Assembly (NCBI GenBank): GCA_009911035.1
Contig: QXWO01000039.1
Location: forward strand, 1 to 59,751
Reading direction: 5' to 3'
DNA length: 59,751 bases
Origin: Lachnospiraceae bacterium
Lineage (GTDB): Bacteria; Bacillota; Clostridia; Lachnospirales; Lachnospiraceae
Shown: positions 35,167 to 44,002 of the stretch, one piece after another
Position numbering within the stretch: position 1 is the first letter of the stretch
Layout: every line of letters starts with the position of its first letter
The notes under the pieces: generated by a model
The model's database searches: none
The model's input: only the letters and a program-made list of their open reading frames with translations
Told to the model about the DNA's origin: nothing
Made by a program: the position numbers and the translations under genes

Positions 35167-36759
35167 TCAGCTACTTAATAAATTTTTCTTCTCTCTCAAT
35201 TTTCTCACATCCAGCATATCAAGACCGGCAGCCAGTTCCACAAGTTCCGCCTGCAGACAGAACAAGTTCACCGCCGTAGCAATAAATTCCAGTATTACAT
35301 TGAGGGCAATCGTGACCGCTACAGCCTCCATGGGAATCTTAAGCTGGACAAACAAAATCGTATAACAGGTCAGCGCACCGCCGGGAATAGGAGGTGCTGC
35401 CACCGCAAGCACAATAGCAATGAGACAGGCCGTAGCCAGCCACGCTGGAGAAACCGTCACGCCATAGATTTCAGCCATACAAAATCCCACCGCAAGAAAC
35501 ATAACGGAAACTCCCGGCATAAAGATAACCTGCCCTAAAGGAATACCGAAATTGACTATCCTTTTATCAATCCCAAGGTCTTTTTCACAGCACTCCATAT
35601 TCACCCCAAATGCGGCGGAAGAAGATGCCGTGGTTAATGCAATCAGAAAAGTGGGCATCATCTTTTTCAGCAACACCCGGGGCAGCACCTTCCTCCTTGT
35701 GCATACCAGCACAAGATACACAGCCAGAAGAACAGCATCCCCCATAAGCATTACCAGAACCAGCTTATATGCAGGAAGAAATATCGAAAAGTTGTTACCC
35801 AGTATCATATTTAAAATACTGCCGAACACAAACACGGGAACAAAAGAGCTGACTGCCTCCATAATCAGATGTATAATATAATTGGACTGTTCCACAAAGG
35901 CCGCGGCAACCGTAGCTTTGTTTCCCAGAATCAGCATTGCCATTCCGATTAAAACTGCCACAAAAATAATCTGCATAGGATTCCCTTCTGTAAAGGGCGT
36001 AAAAAAATTGCCTGGTACAATATCCAGAACCATTTGAAATAATTCTGAAAAATCAAACCGCCCCCCATCTCCGGTTTTAAGGGAAAAAAACGGCATGGTC
36101 ACCGCACATGCGGGCAGTGTCAGAAGAATCGTCATCAGCATAAAGCGTCCGATCATCCTTTTTCCGATTCTGCCCATAGCTGCCATATCCCCGATGCTGT
36201 ATATTCCCCATACAATTGAAAGAAACACCATAGGACCTGCAATGGCTGATAAAAGCCCCATAAAACGGTTAAATACCGGGCTGATAATCTCATTTGCAAG
36301 AAAAGTCCTGACACTCTCCGGCAGGAAACTACACATACCTCCGCACAAAAAAGCCAGTATTACGGACAGTGCCAGTGAAGCCATCTGAGAACGTTTCTTC
36401 TTTTTGGGAGTAAATAAAATAAGATTCTCTCCATTTTTGTACTGCCACGCAGGTGCAACCCCCATATTGGCAAGCAGCCCCCGCAGTACCTGGCTCTGTT
36501 CTTCCTCCCCTGTATCAAAGGGATCAACCCTTTCCCCTGGCAGGAAAAGTTCCAGACGGATACGATTAAGACGTTTGATATATTTTTGTGCAAATACTGC
36601 CTCCACACCGAAAGACTCCTGGTACTTTAACAGCGTTTCCTCCACTGCAAGCCGGATTTGGAGAATATTTCTGGCATCAACGCCCCATTCTCCAAATGTC
36701 TTTTCTGCAAGCCTGCTTGCCCGCGCAATATTTTCATTACTTAATTTCATCTTTCCCAT
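35167..36759 (-). CDS. RsbW-like domain fused to dicarboxylate/amino-acid:cation symporter
   Basis: About 530 residues. Residues 1-110 have the layout of an RsbW/SpoIIAB kinase fold: N-box-like IRLAVEETLLKYQESFG, a strand LELFLPGERVDPF where kinases have DNG, and an end AWQYKNGENLILFTPKKK that parallels YEYQDGKNILKIKK of the stand-alone RsbW. The G-boxes are missing. From about 115 it is a DAACS/GltP-type transporter with eight segments and two hairpins, the serine-rich TTASSSAAFGV and the late PPIPGGALTCYTI. Substrates are probably acidic amino acids or dicarboxylates. The start at 36759 is chosen by alignment with the paralogue at 34661. Confidence 0.87.
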   Translation of the reverse strand: MGKMKLSNENIARASRLAEKTFGEWGVDARNILQIRLAVEETLLKYQESFGVEAVFAQKYIKRLNRIRLELFLPGERVDPFDTGEEEQSQVLRGLLANMGVAPAWQYKNGENLILFTPKKKKRSQMASLALSVILAFLCGGMCSFLPESVRTFLANEIISPVFNRFMGLLSAIAGPMVFLSIVWGIYSIGDMAAMGRIGKRMIGRFMLMTILLTLPACAVTMPFFSLKTGDGGRFDFSELFQMVLDIVPGNFFTPFTEGNPMQIIFVAVLIGMAMLILGNKATVAAAFVEQSNYIIHLIMEAVSSFVPVFVFGSILNMILGNNFSIFLPAYKLVLVMLMGDAVLLAVYLVLVCTRRKVLPRVLLKKMMPTFLIALTTASSSAAFGVNMECCEKDLGIDKRIVNFGIPLGQVIFMPGVSVMFLAVGFCMAEIYGVTVSPAWLATACLIAIVLAVAAPPIPGGALTCYTILFVQLKIPMEAVAVTIALNVILEFIATAVNLFCLQAELVELAAGLDMLDVRKLREKKNLLSS

Positions 36760-36817
36760 AATTTTTTCTCTTATTTCCAATTTCGGTATTTTCTAAAGGA
36801 GCTGTCTGTACGCTGTT

Positions 36818-38257
36818 TTATCCCTGCATCTGCTTCCTGTATTCAAAACAAAGCATGGTAATGTCATCAAACTGTTCCGCTCCGCCTACAAATGCGTCAA
36901 TATCCGCCTTCACAGCAGGAAGCAGTTCCGATGGCGGCAGCTCTGCATTATCACAAAGCACTTTTTCAAGCCGCTCCATGCCATATAATTCATTATCCTT
37001 GTTGGTAGCCTCCGTCACCCCGTCTGTGTACTGAAAGAATTTATCTCCCACTTCAAGCTGCATGGAACCGCATTTGTACTGCATCCCCTCCATGCCTGCA
37101 AGGACAAATCCCGCCCGTATTTTATATGGTTCAAATCCCCCGCTCTTTTTACAGATAAAAGGAATCTCATGCCCCGCATTTACAAACCGGAATTCCCCTG
37201 TCACAAGATCCAATACCCCTTCAAAGGCGGTAATGAACATTCCCTCACTGTTGGATTCACACAAAAGATCATTTACCTCTGTAAACACTTCCCCCAAATC
37301 CCTGCCCGGCTGGGTATGATCCTTAATCAGTGTCTTTCCGATAACCATGAACAGCGCTGCCGGAACGCCTTTGCCGGATACATCTGCTGCCACAATAGCC
37401 AGGTGGCGTTCATCTACCATAAAAAAATCATAAAAATCGCCGCCTACTTCTCTTGCAGGCTCCATAAGTGCAAACACGTCAAATTCTTCTCTTTCCGGGA
37501 AAGCCGGAAAAATGCAGGGAAGCATAGACTTCTGGATATTGGTGGCCACGTTCAGTTCCGCTGTTGTTTTTATCGTCTTTGCGCTCTGGTTGATGGAATA
37601 AAAAATCATCCAGAATTCAACCACAAATATCAGACACACTGTAATATACAGCAGGAAGAACCAGGGGTTATCGGGATAAATCCCCACACCGTTTGACACA
37701 AGATTAATGAAATAAAAACCTATCACCGAGATAAACAGTGCAGGGAGGAACACCATCATTTTGCCCCCTACCGCCTCAATGGTGCGGTGTATTGTCTTTT
37801 TCAGAAAACGTGCATACAAAACTGAAAGAATTGCATAAACAAAAAGTTTAATCCCTATAAAGAAAAGCAGATTCGGTGTATCATACGGGCTTTCTTTAAT
37901 CAATCCAAGCGCCGGTCCAAGAAGAGTATCCGTAGTTCCGCAGAACATAAAGGTACTCACATTGGCAATCAGACAGGCCATCAATGAAATTGTAAGTTTG
38001 GTAGACCAGCTGTCCTTATATAAAAACTGCGGCACAATACACACAAGAGCAGAAAGCCCCAGAATCCCCACCGCGTCATTGTACAGATCAACAGAATAAC
38101 TCACAAACGCCATGCTATATCCCACGATGGCCCCGATGGTCCAGAAAACGGCCCTTATCGGCCCTTTATATTTGGGGGTAAGTGTGATCCCCGTCAGCAG
38201 CCCGGCAAAAACTGATGCCATAAAAACTGCAAAACTCCAAAGTGCAATTGAAACCAT
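36818..38257 (-). CDS. Membrane-bound SpoIIE/RsbU-type PP2C phosphatase
   Basis: A 479-residue protein with six or seven membrane segments in 1-225 and a PP2C-type Ser phosphatase domain from about 240. The metal-binding and core motifs are all present: PAREVGGDFYDFF, IVAADVSGKGVPAALFM, QYTDGVTEATN and FDDITMLCFEY. Such enzymes dephosphorylate STAS-domain antagonists and so reverse an RsbW-type kinase. Its likely substrate is the STAS protein encoded two genes upstream. The membrane part suggests that an external or lipid signal sets the switch. It is 16 bases downstream of the NRPS gene. Confidence 0.92.
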   Translation of the reverse strand: MVSIALWSFAVFMASVFAGLLTGITLTPKYKGPIRAVFWTIGAIVGYSMAFVSYSVDLYNDAVGILGLSALVCIVPQFLYKDSWSTKLTISLMACLIANVSTFMFCGTTDTLLGPALGLIKESPYDTPNLLFFIGIKLFVYAILSVLYARFLKKTIHRTIEAVGGKMMVFLPALFISVIGFYFINLVSNGVGIYPDNPWFFLLYITVCLIFVVEFWMIFYSINQSAKTIKTTAELNVATNIQKSMLPCIFPAFPEREEFDVFALMEPAREVGGDFYDFFMVDERHLAIVAADVSGKGVPAALFMVIGKTLIKDHTQPGRDLGEVFTEVNDLLCESNSEGMFITAFEGVLDLVTGEFRFVNAGHEIPFICKKSGGFEPYKIRAGFVLAGMEGMQYKCGSMQLEVGDKFFQYTDGVTEATNKDNELYGMERLEKVLCDNAELPPSELLPAVKADIDAFVGGAEQFDDITMLCFEYRKQMQG

Positions 38258-38273
38258 TTAATATCTCTCTCCT

Positions 38274-41200
38274 TTAAAATAAATCCATCCCGCTTAAGGC
38301 GGACAGATATTTATCTAAATATGCTTCGGTAATGGCACTCCATCCTGACCTCAAATCCTCTAAATATTGGTTGGTAGCATCCTGTAACACTGGAATATCC
38401 TGACGCCCTTTAGAAAGTTCATTTGTCATAAGCCCCTGCAGTTGTTCCCGGCCTTCCTCCGTCCGTTTCCGCTCCTGCATCAGTAAAAAAAATTTTTCGT
38501 CAGACAGTACGTCAATGGAATACCCCAGCTTACCGGCTCCCTGAAACAAATCTGCAAATTTCAGTTCCGTAGGCGGATATACATGGAAAATTGCCGTGTC
38601 CTCTTCCGTAGCTGTCAGTATAACAATATTGTGAGCCGTCTCATCCACAGGTGAAAAATTGACGCTTCCCTCATAGACAGATTTGGGTACCGCACCTATT
38701 TTTATATAAGAAGAAAACTGGCGCGCAAAAGCATTTGAATGAAGATTCATCTGAAATTCCCCGTCGCAGATACGCCCCTGAAGATTTCCAATGCGTATGA
38801 TCTTTATTTTCAGCCCATCCTCCACTGCCGCCCGCAGCATTTCATATTCCGCCATATATTTAGAGTAAATATACTTATTATGTATTTCCTGTCCGATATA
38901 AAAATCCGACTCGCTAAAGCTGTCCTTTTCCGCCATCCCTGCAGTCATGCCTGCAACACTGATGGTAGAAATCTGGCAGAGCATTGCATGTTCCCTCCTG
39001 GCAAAACGTATCAGATTTTTAACACCCTCCGTATTGATCTTTTCCAGATTGTCCCCATAAGAAAAATGGGATACATTAGCAGCAGAGTTTATGATAGTGT
39101 CAATGGGTACCGGGCATTCCTGGGCAAAAATATCCGGGTTCGTAATATCTCCTTCCACCACCATCCATTTCTTACCATAATCTTCAGAGAAATCCTCCTC
39201 AGCATAATAAAACAAAGAAGATTTTACCCGTTTTAAGGCCGTAAGAGTTTTCCTGGGCCTTGAAAGACAAACAATTTTGTCACATAAATTTTGATTTCTA
39301 AGCAGATCTACCAAAATATGTATGCCAAGATACCCTGTCGCTCCTGTCAGAAGCACATTTCCAAGAGGTTTATTTTTTATCTTATTCTTAGTATGATCGG
39401 CAAGATATTCTGCAAATCCGCTGTAATTCAGGGACTTAATGTCATATCCCGCGTCATCTGCACCATCTGCCTTTTTAAAAATCCGCTCCAGCAAAAGAGC
39501 AGGTGTTGGAAACTGATATAAATCCCCAAATTCCAACTGGTTTTCCGAAAGTCCCAGCTTTTCTTCTATTTTAAGTATTGCAGTAACCGCATTTAAAGAA
39601 TCGCCGCCCAACTCAAAAAAGTTATCATTAAGTCCTGCCTGCCCTATAGACAGCACTTCCTCAAAAACGCCGCAAATCAGCTTTTCTTTTTCTGTCTTTG
39701 GTTGTTTATAGACACGTACATATTCCACCGGTTCTGCTTCAAGAGCCTTTAAATCGGTTTTGCCGTTGGGCGTCTGGGGCATAACGTCAAGTTTCTTTAA
39801 CACATCAGGCACCATGTAAGAGGTTAACCTTGCTTTCATATGAGCCTTTAATCCTTCCTCGTCCACGGATCCTTTCGATAATACTGTATAAAAGCCTGCC
39901 AGATGATCGGCCTTTTCGATTTTCCGTATCATACAGCAGCACGCCGCCACACCGGGATATTCTCCCATAACATTTTCAATTTCAGATAGTTCAATACGCA
40001 GCCCCCGCAGTTTCACCTGCCTGTCGTTTCTGCCGCAGTACATAAGCCTTCCATCATTTGAAAAGTATCCCAGATCTCCGCTCCGGTACAGCCGGAGCCC
40101 CTTCCAGTCAATATATTTTGCCTCCGTTTCCTCCGGTCTGTCTTTGTAACCCATACCTACACCGTTTCCGTATATGCAGATTTCTCCCACAGCCCCGAAG
40201 GGTACCGGATTTTTCTCCCTGTTTAAGAGGATGATACCCATGTTTGCAATAGGCGTACCGATAGAAACCGAATCTCCTGCCTCGGTGATAGTAGCTCCAA
40301 TCGTCGTCTCCGTTGGGCCGTAGCCATTGTAAATACGTATCTTGTAGATGTCTTCCAGTCGTTTCACAAGGCTTCCCTGCAGGACTTCCCCTGCCGCAAG
40401 GACAGCTTTCACGCTGCCAAGCGCTTTCTGAAAGGATTCATTTGCCAGGTAAGCAGTGATCCTCGAAGGTGTACAATGAAGAATATCCGCCTCATGACGC
40501 AGAATATGTGCCGCCAGTTCTCCTGCATCCATCATGGATTTCTCATTGCCCAGTTCCACAAACAAACCATTCATCAAAGGCACAAAAATTTCAAACAGGG
40601 AAATATCAAAGCAGATAGATCCAATAGCCACAATCCCATGACAGTTTCTGGTAATATCCCGGTTAAAAGGATTGTTATCCGGATGCACAATATTGGCAAT
40701 ACCCTTATGGGAAAGCATTACCCCTTTAGGACGTCCCGTAGTGCCCGACGTAAAAATCATATAGGCAAGATCATCCTGCCCGATTTCCGGTAAAAGGAAA
40801 GGCTCCGCTTCCCGGGATAAAAGAGTATCAACTTCTATGTAATCATACTTATCTGCAATTTCCACATCCTTAGAAGAAATCAGCCAGGCAGTCCTGCGGT
40901 TTTCCACTAATGAGCCGGTTTTCGAAGGGCGGCAGTGTTCTATAATATAGGAAATTCTTTCCGCAGGATAAGCAGGATCTATTGGAATAAAAGCCGCTCC
41001 TGCTTTTGATATGCCGAGAATTGTAGGAATCAGACGGTAATCACGCTTTAACATAAAGGCAATACTGTCGCCGCTTTTTACCCCAAGCCGCCGAAGCCCA
41101 CAGGCAATCCGGCTGCTTATATCATCAAGCTGCCTGAATGTAAAGGTATGCTCTCCTGCATACAGGGCAGGAGCCTCTTTATACTTCTCAACCGCATTTC

Positions 41201-42530
41201 TGAACAGGGAAGGAATCGTAAGATCCTCTTTAATAGGAAATGTTTTTCCCGTCATCGATGTGATCTTTCCGCATTCCGCTTTTCCTAATGTTTTTATGTA
41301 AGAAAGCTTTTGGGACGTCGTTTTACCTGCGCTTATGGAATTGGAAACATCCTGCCCTGCTACCCCCTCTGCTGCAATTGTCAAAATGGCATCACAAAAA
41401 TATCCGGCTTTTTCCTTCGTGTAAATACTTTCCTGATAATCTGCCTGTAAATCCAGTCCGCCTTTTTCATTGGGGAATAAATTAAAAGTCATATGGTTTG
41501 ACATATTCCCGGCCACGCTGAACCGGACACTGTGATGAAAATCCCCGCTAAAGGAATAACGATAATAATTAAACACATATTCAGACAGAGATTCCCCTAT
41601 CATATTTTCATCACGCAAAGTGGAAAGAATCCTGTCAAATCCACATTCCTTGTGAGCTGATGCCTCTCTCGAGGCTCTTTTTACCTCCCGGCAAAGGTCT
41701 GCAAAGGTCTCCGCCCCTTCCACCTGCACTCTCACCGGAACAAGCAGTGTGTAACAGCCCAGAATGCCCATCTGCCCAAATGTCCGGTTTAAGCGGGGCA
41801 TTAAAAACACTGCATCCTTTTTGCCTGTAGCCTGGGCCAGATAAAGTGCATAAGCCGACGAAAAAATATAAGGGATTGAAATCTTCTCTCTCTCCCCAAA
41901 CGCTTTTACTTCTCTCATCAATTTTTCCGGTACACTGATCCGGAAATTTCCCACTCTGTTTCCATCTACTTTCTGCGGAAAAACTGCGCTTTCAAATTCC
42001 GCATCGGCAAAGTAAGACCGCCAGAACCCTGCCTCCTCCCGAATCGGTTTGTTCTCCGAAAAAAATACCGACCGGATAATCTTTTTCCCGGCAAGCACAT
42101 CCAATACTTTCTGCACAAACAGGCTCATGCCATAACCATCAATAATCACATGATGGAAACGTACATACAAAAAAACCCCTCCTCCTGAAAGAGGAATGAC
42201 TTCTGCCCGATACAGACACTGCTCCATATCAAAAGGCCGTCTGTCCATGACTTCCATATATTCTTCTGCCAGATCCGCAGCCCGTTTTTTTTCAATACTG
42301 CATTCAGATATTTTTCTCCCGTCCAGGAAAAAGAACCACTCCCCTTCCCGGCGGTTAAGGGAGGCAGCAAAAATATCCGCACTGTCAAGCACAATATCTG
42401 CCGCCTCTTTTACCTTCTGCGGAGTATGATCCGGCAAGTGGAGTTTCAGAGAAATCGTATTTCGCGCACTGCCTGGGCATGCCTGTTCCGTCATTACAAT
42501 CTGAGTCTGTGATAAATTAAGTCCGTTCAT
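38274..42530 (-). CDS. One-module NRPS: condensation-adenylation-carrier-reductase
   Basis: A 1418-residue synthetase. The C domain (1-400) has the active site HHVIIDG at 126-132. The A domain (about 440-930) has YMIFTSGTTGRPKGVML, FDISLFEIF, NGYGPTETTIG, the YRSGDL motif and the late Lys in NGKTDLKAL. The carrier domain has LGGDSL with the phosphopantetheine Ser at 978. The reductase (about 1055-1400) has GATGYLG at 1063-1069 and YxxxK at 1220-1224. It should acylate one amino acid and release it as an aldehyde or alcohol. By alignment to PheA I read the pocket as D-I-F-H-L-A-G-I-G, which I cannot assign. No adjacent phosphopantetheinyl transferase is present. Confidence 0.95.
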   Translation of the reverse strand: MNGLNLSQTQIVMTEQACPGSARNTISLKLHLPDHTPQKVKEAADIVLDSADIFAASLNRREGEWFFFLDGRKISECSIEKKRAADLAEEYMEVMDRRPFDMEQCLYRAEVIPLSGGGVFLYVRFHHVIIDGYGMSLFVQKVLDVLAGKKIIRSVFFSENKPIREEAGFWRSYFADAEFESAVFPQKVDGNRVGNFRISVPEKLMREVKAFGEREKISIPYIFSSAYALYLAQATGKKDAVFLMPRLNRTFGQMGILGCYTLLVPVRVQVEGAETFADLCREVKRASREASAHKECGFDRILSTLRDENMIGESLSEYVFNYYRYSFSGDFHHSVRFSVAGNMSNHMTFNLFPNEKGGLDLQADYQESIYTKEKAGYFCDAILTIAAEGVAGQDVSNSISAGKTTSQKLSYIKTLGKAECGKITSMTGKTFPIKEDLTIPSLFRNAVEKYKEAPALYAGEHTFTFRQLDDISSRIACGLRRLGVKSGDSIAFMLKRDYRLIPTILGISKAGAAFIPIDPAYPAERISYIIEHCRPSKTGSLVENRRTAWLISSKDVEIADKYDYIEVDTLLSREAEPFLLPEIGQDDLAYMIFTSGTTGRPKGVMLSHKGIANIVHPDNNPFNRDITRNCHGIVAIGSICFDISLFEIFVPLMNGLFVELGNEKSMMDAGELAAHILRHEADILHCTPSRITAYLANESFQKALGSVKAVLAAGEVLQGSLVKRLEDIYKIRIYNGYGPTETTIGATITEAGDSVSIGTPIANMGIILLNREKNPVPFGAVGEICIYGNGVGMGYKDRPEETEAKYIDWKGLRLYRSGDLGYFSNDGRLMYCGRNDRQVKLRGLRIELSEIENVMGEYPGVAACCCMIRKIEKADHLAGFYTVLSKGSVDEEGLKAHMKARLTSYMVPDVLKKLDVMPQTPNGKTDLKALEAEPVEYVRVYKQPKTEKEKLICGVFEEVLSIGQAGLNDNFFELGGDSLNAVTAILKIEEKLGLSENQLEFGDLYQFPTPALLLERIFKKADGADDAGYDIKSLNYSGFAEYLADHTKNKIKNKPLGNVLLTGATGYLGIHILVDLLRNQNLCDKIVCLSRPRKTLTALKRVKSSLFYYAEEDFSEDYGKKWMVVEGDITNPDIFAQECPVPIDTIINSAANVSHFSYGDNLEKINTEGVKNLIRFARREHAMLCQISTISVAGMTAGMAEKDSFSESDFYIGQEIHNKYIYSKYMAEYEMLRAAVEDGLKIKIIRIGNLQGRICDGEFQMNLHSNAFARQFSSYIKIGAVPKSVYEGSVNFSPVDETAHNIVILTATEEDTAIFHVYPPTELKFADLFQGAGKLGYSIDVLSDEKFFLLMQERKRTEEGREQLQGLMTNELSKGRQDIPVLQDATNQYLEDLRSGWSAITEAYLDKYLSALSGMDLF

Positions 42531-42536
42531 TTCCCT

Positions 42537-42839
42537 TTATGCCTTTTCAATAGTCAGAATATCCGCAAACCCAGTCACTTCAAAAATATCCATAATCGTA
42601 TCATTGACATGTGTCACACGCATACTTCCTTGTTTATTCATGATTTTCTGTGTTCCTAAAAGGACGCGCAGCCCTGCTGATGACAGATAATCCAAAGCCT
42701 CCATATCAATAGTCAGCTCTTCAACTCCGTCAATGGAACCTTTGATGGACGCTTCAAGTTCCGGTGCCGTATTCGTGTCCAGTCTTCCTTCCAGTGCAAG
42801 ATATAAACTGTTTCCGTTTTGTGTCTTTGTAATTTTCAT
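42537..42839 (-). CDS. STAS-domain anti-sigma-factor-antagonist-like protein
   Basis: A 100-residue SpoIIAA/RsbV-type protein covering a single STAS domain: ALEGRLDTNTAPELEA, then LTIDMEALDYLSSAGLRVLL with the phospho-acceptor Ser at about 53-54. The end DIFEVTGFADILTI is typical. It ends six bases before the NRPS start and begins 21 bases after the ABC ATPase gene. In partner switching, an RsbW kinase phosphorylates it and a SpoIIE-type phosphatase restores it; both enzymes are encoded in this locus. No sigma factor is present, so its targets may be the RsbW-like domains on the transporters. Confidence 0.93.
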   Translation of the reverse strand: MKITKTQNGNSLYLALEGRLDTNTAPELEASIKGSIDGVEELTIDMEALDYLSSAGLRVLLGTQKIMNKQGSMRVTHVNDTIMDIFEVTGFADILTIEKA

Positions 42840-42860
42840 GATTCAACCTCTTTTCTTATT

Positions 42861-43958
42861 TTATATACTTATAATAAAATGATTCATTCCATCCACAAAC
42901 TTATGCTCTATCGATTTGGACATTCCTTTTATCATCCTGCCGGACAAATCTTCTTCGTCCCCAAAAGGATGAAAGGAAGATCCATTATAGGAAAACCGCA
43001 TCTGCGCCAAATTTTCCCGCTCACTATATTCCACATCCAGAGAAAAATCCCTTTCCTCCTCTTCCCCTGACACAGGCAGAAGTTTTTGCATCAGCACTTC
43101 CTCCACAACAAGCTGCATGGCGTAAATCTGTCTCTGTGAAAACTGCTGCTTACGTCCGAACTCCTCAAGACGTGTCATAAAGGCCGGAAAATCAAAGTCA
43201 CGTGAAATTTTTTCCACATGGAGCACCTTAAGCTGCCGGATAAATATCCGGGTTCTCTCCCTCTTTGGATGTTCAAAAATCTGTTCCGGCGTTCCGTCCT
43301 CATAGATTTCGCCCTGATCCATATAAAATATCCTGGTGGATACATCCCGGGCAAACTTCATTTCATGAGTCACGATCATCATGGTCATTCCCTGCCCTGC
43401 CAATCCACGGATAACCGAAAGAACTTCCCCCACCATAGTGGGATCCAGGGCGGAAGTCGGCTCGTCAAAAAGAATAATTTCCGGCTCCATGGCCACCGTC
43501 CTTGCAATAGCCGCGCGCTGCTTCTGTCCACCCGAAAGTTCATCCGGATAAGAAAAAGCCTTGTCTGCAAGCCCTATGTTACGCAACAGTTCCATCCCTC
43601 TGTCATAAGCCTCCTGCCGGCTTCTTTTAAGAAGATCGACCTGCCCCATCATGATATTTTCTATAATAGTTTTATGTGCAAACAGGTTAAAGGACTGAAA
43701 TACCATTCCCATCTTCTGCCTCACCAGATTTACCTTACATTTCTTATCCGTTGTCACCACACCATCTACCACAATCTCGCCTTTTGTAGGTGTCTCCAGA
43801 AGATTAATACATCGAAGCAGGGTTGACTTTCCTGTACCTGACGGACCTATAATGGAAATCACCTCTCCTTTTTTAATCTCCACGTTTACATCCTTCAAAG
43901 GGGTTACGTTTAAATATTCCTTACGCAGATGCCGGATAGATATTATGTTCGTGTTCAT
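42861..43958 (-). CDS. Amino-acid ABC ATPase fused to a degenerate RsbW-like domain
   Basis: About 365 residues. Residues 1-240 form a GlnQ/HisP-type ATPase: Walker [11 protein letters not shown]-loop [14 protein letters not shown], signature [15 protein letters not shown], Walker [15 protein letters not shown] and switch MIVTHEM. The extra C-terminal 120 residues contain an N-box-like [17 protein letters not shown], a strand [14 protein letters not shown] where kinases have DNG, and a final [13 protein letters not shown] that parallels the end of RsbW. GLG-type G-boxes are absent. The ATG at 43958 has GGGGGAAG before it. It powers the permease encoded just upstream and is probably controlled by the STAS protein. 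Confidence 0.9.
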   Translation of the reverse strand: MNTNIISIRHLRKEYLNVTPLKDVNVEIKKGEVISIIGPSGTGKSTLLRCINLLETPTKGEIVVDGVVTTDKKCKVNLVRQKMGMVFQSFNLFAHKTIIENIMMGQVDLLKRSRQEAYDRGMELLRNIGLADKAFSYPDELSGGQKQRAAIARTVAMEPEIILFDEPTSALDPTMVGEVLSVIRGLAGQGMTMMIVTHEMKFARDVSTRIFYMDQGEIYEDGTPEQIFEHPKRERTRIFIRQLKVLHVEKISRDFDFPAFMTRLEEFGRKQQFSQRQIYAMQLVVEEVLMQKLLPVSGEEEERDFSLDVEYSERENLAQMRFSYNGSSFHPFGDEEDLSGRMIKGMSKSIEHKFVDGMNHFIISI

Positions 43959-44002
43959 ACTTCCCCCGGCACAAGCGTCCCAGGTTTCATACTTTTCTGC
44001 CA

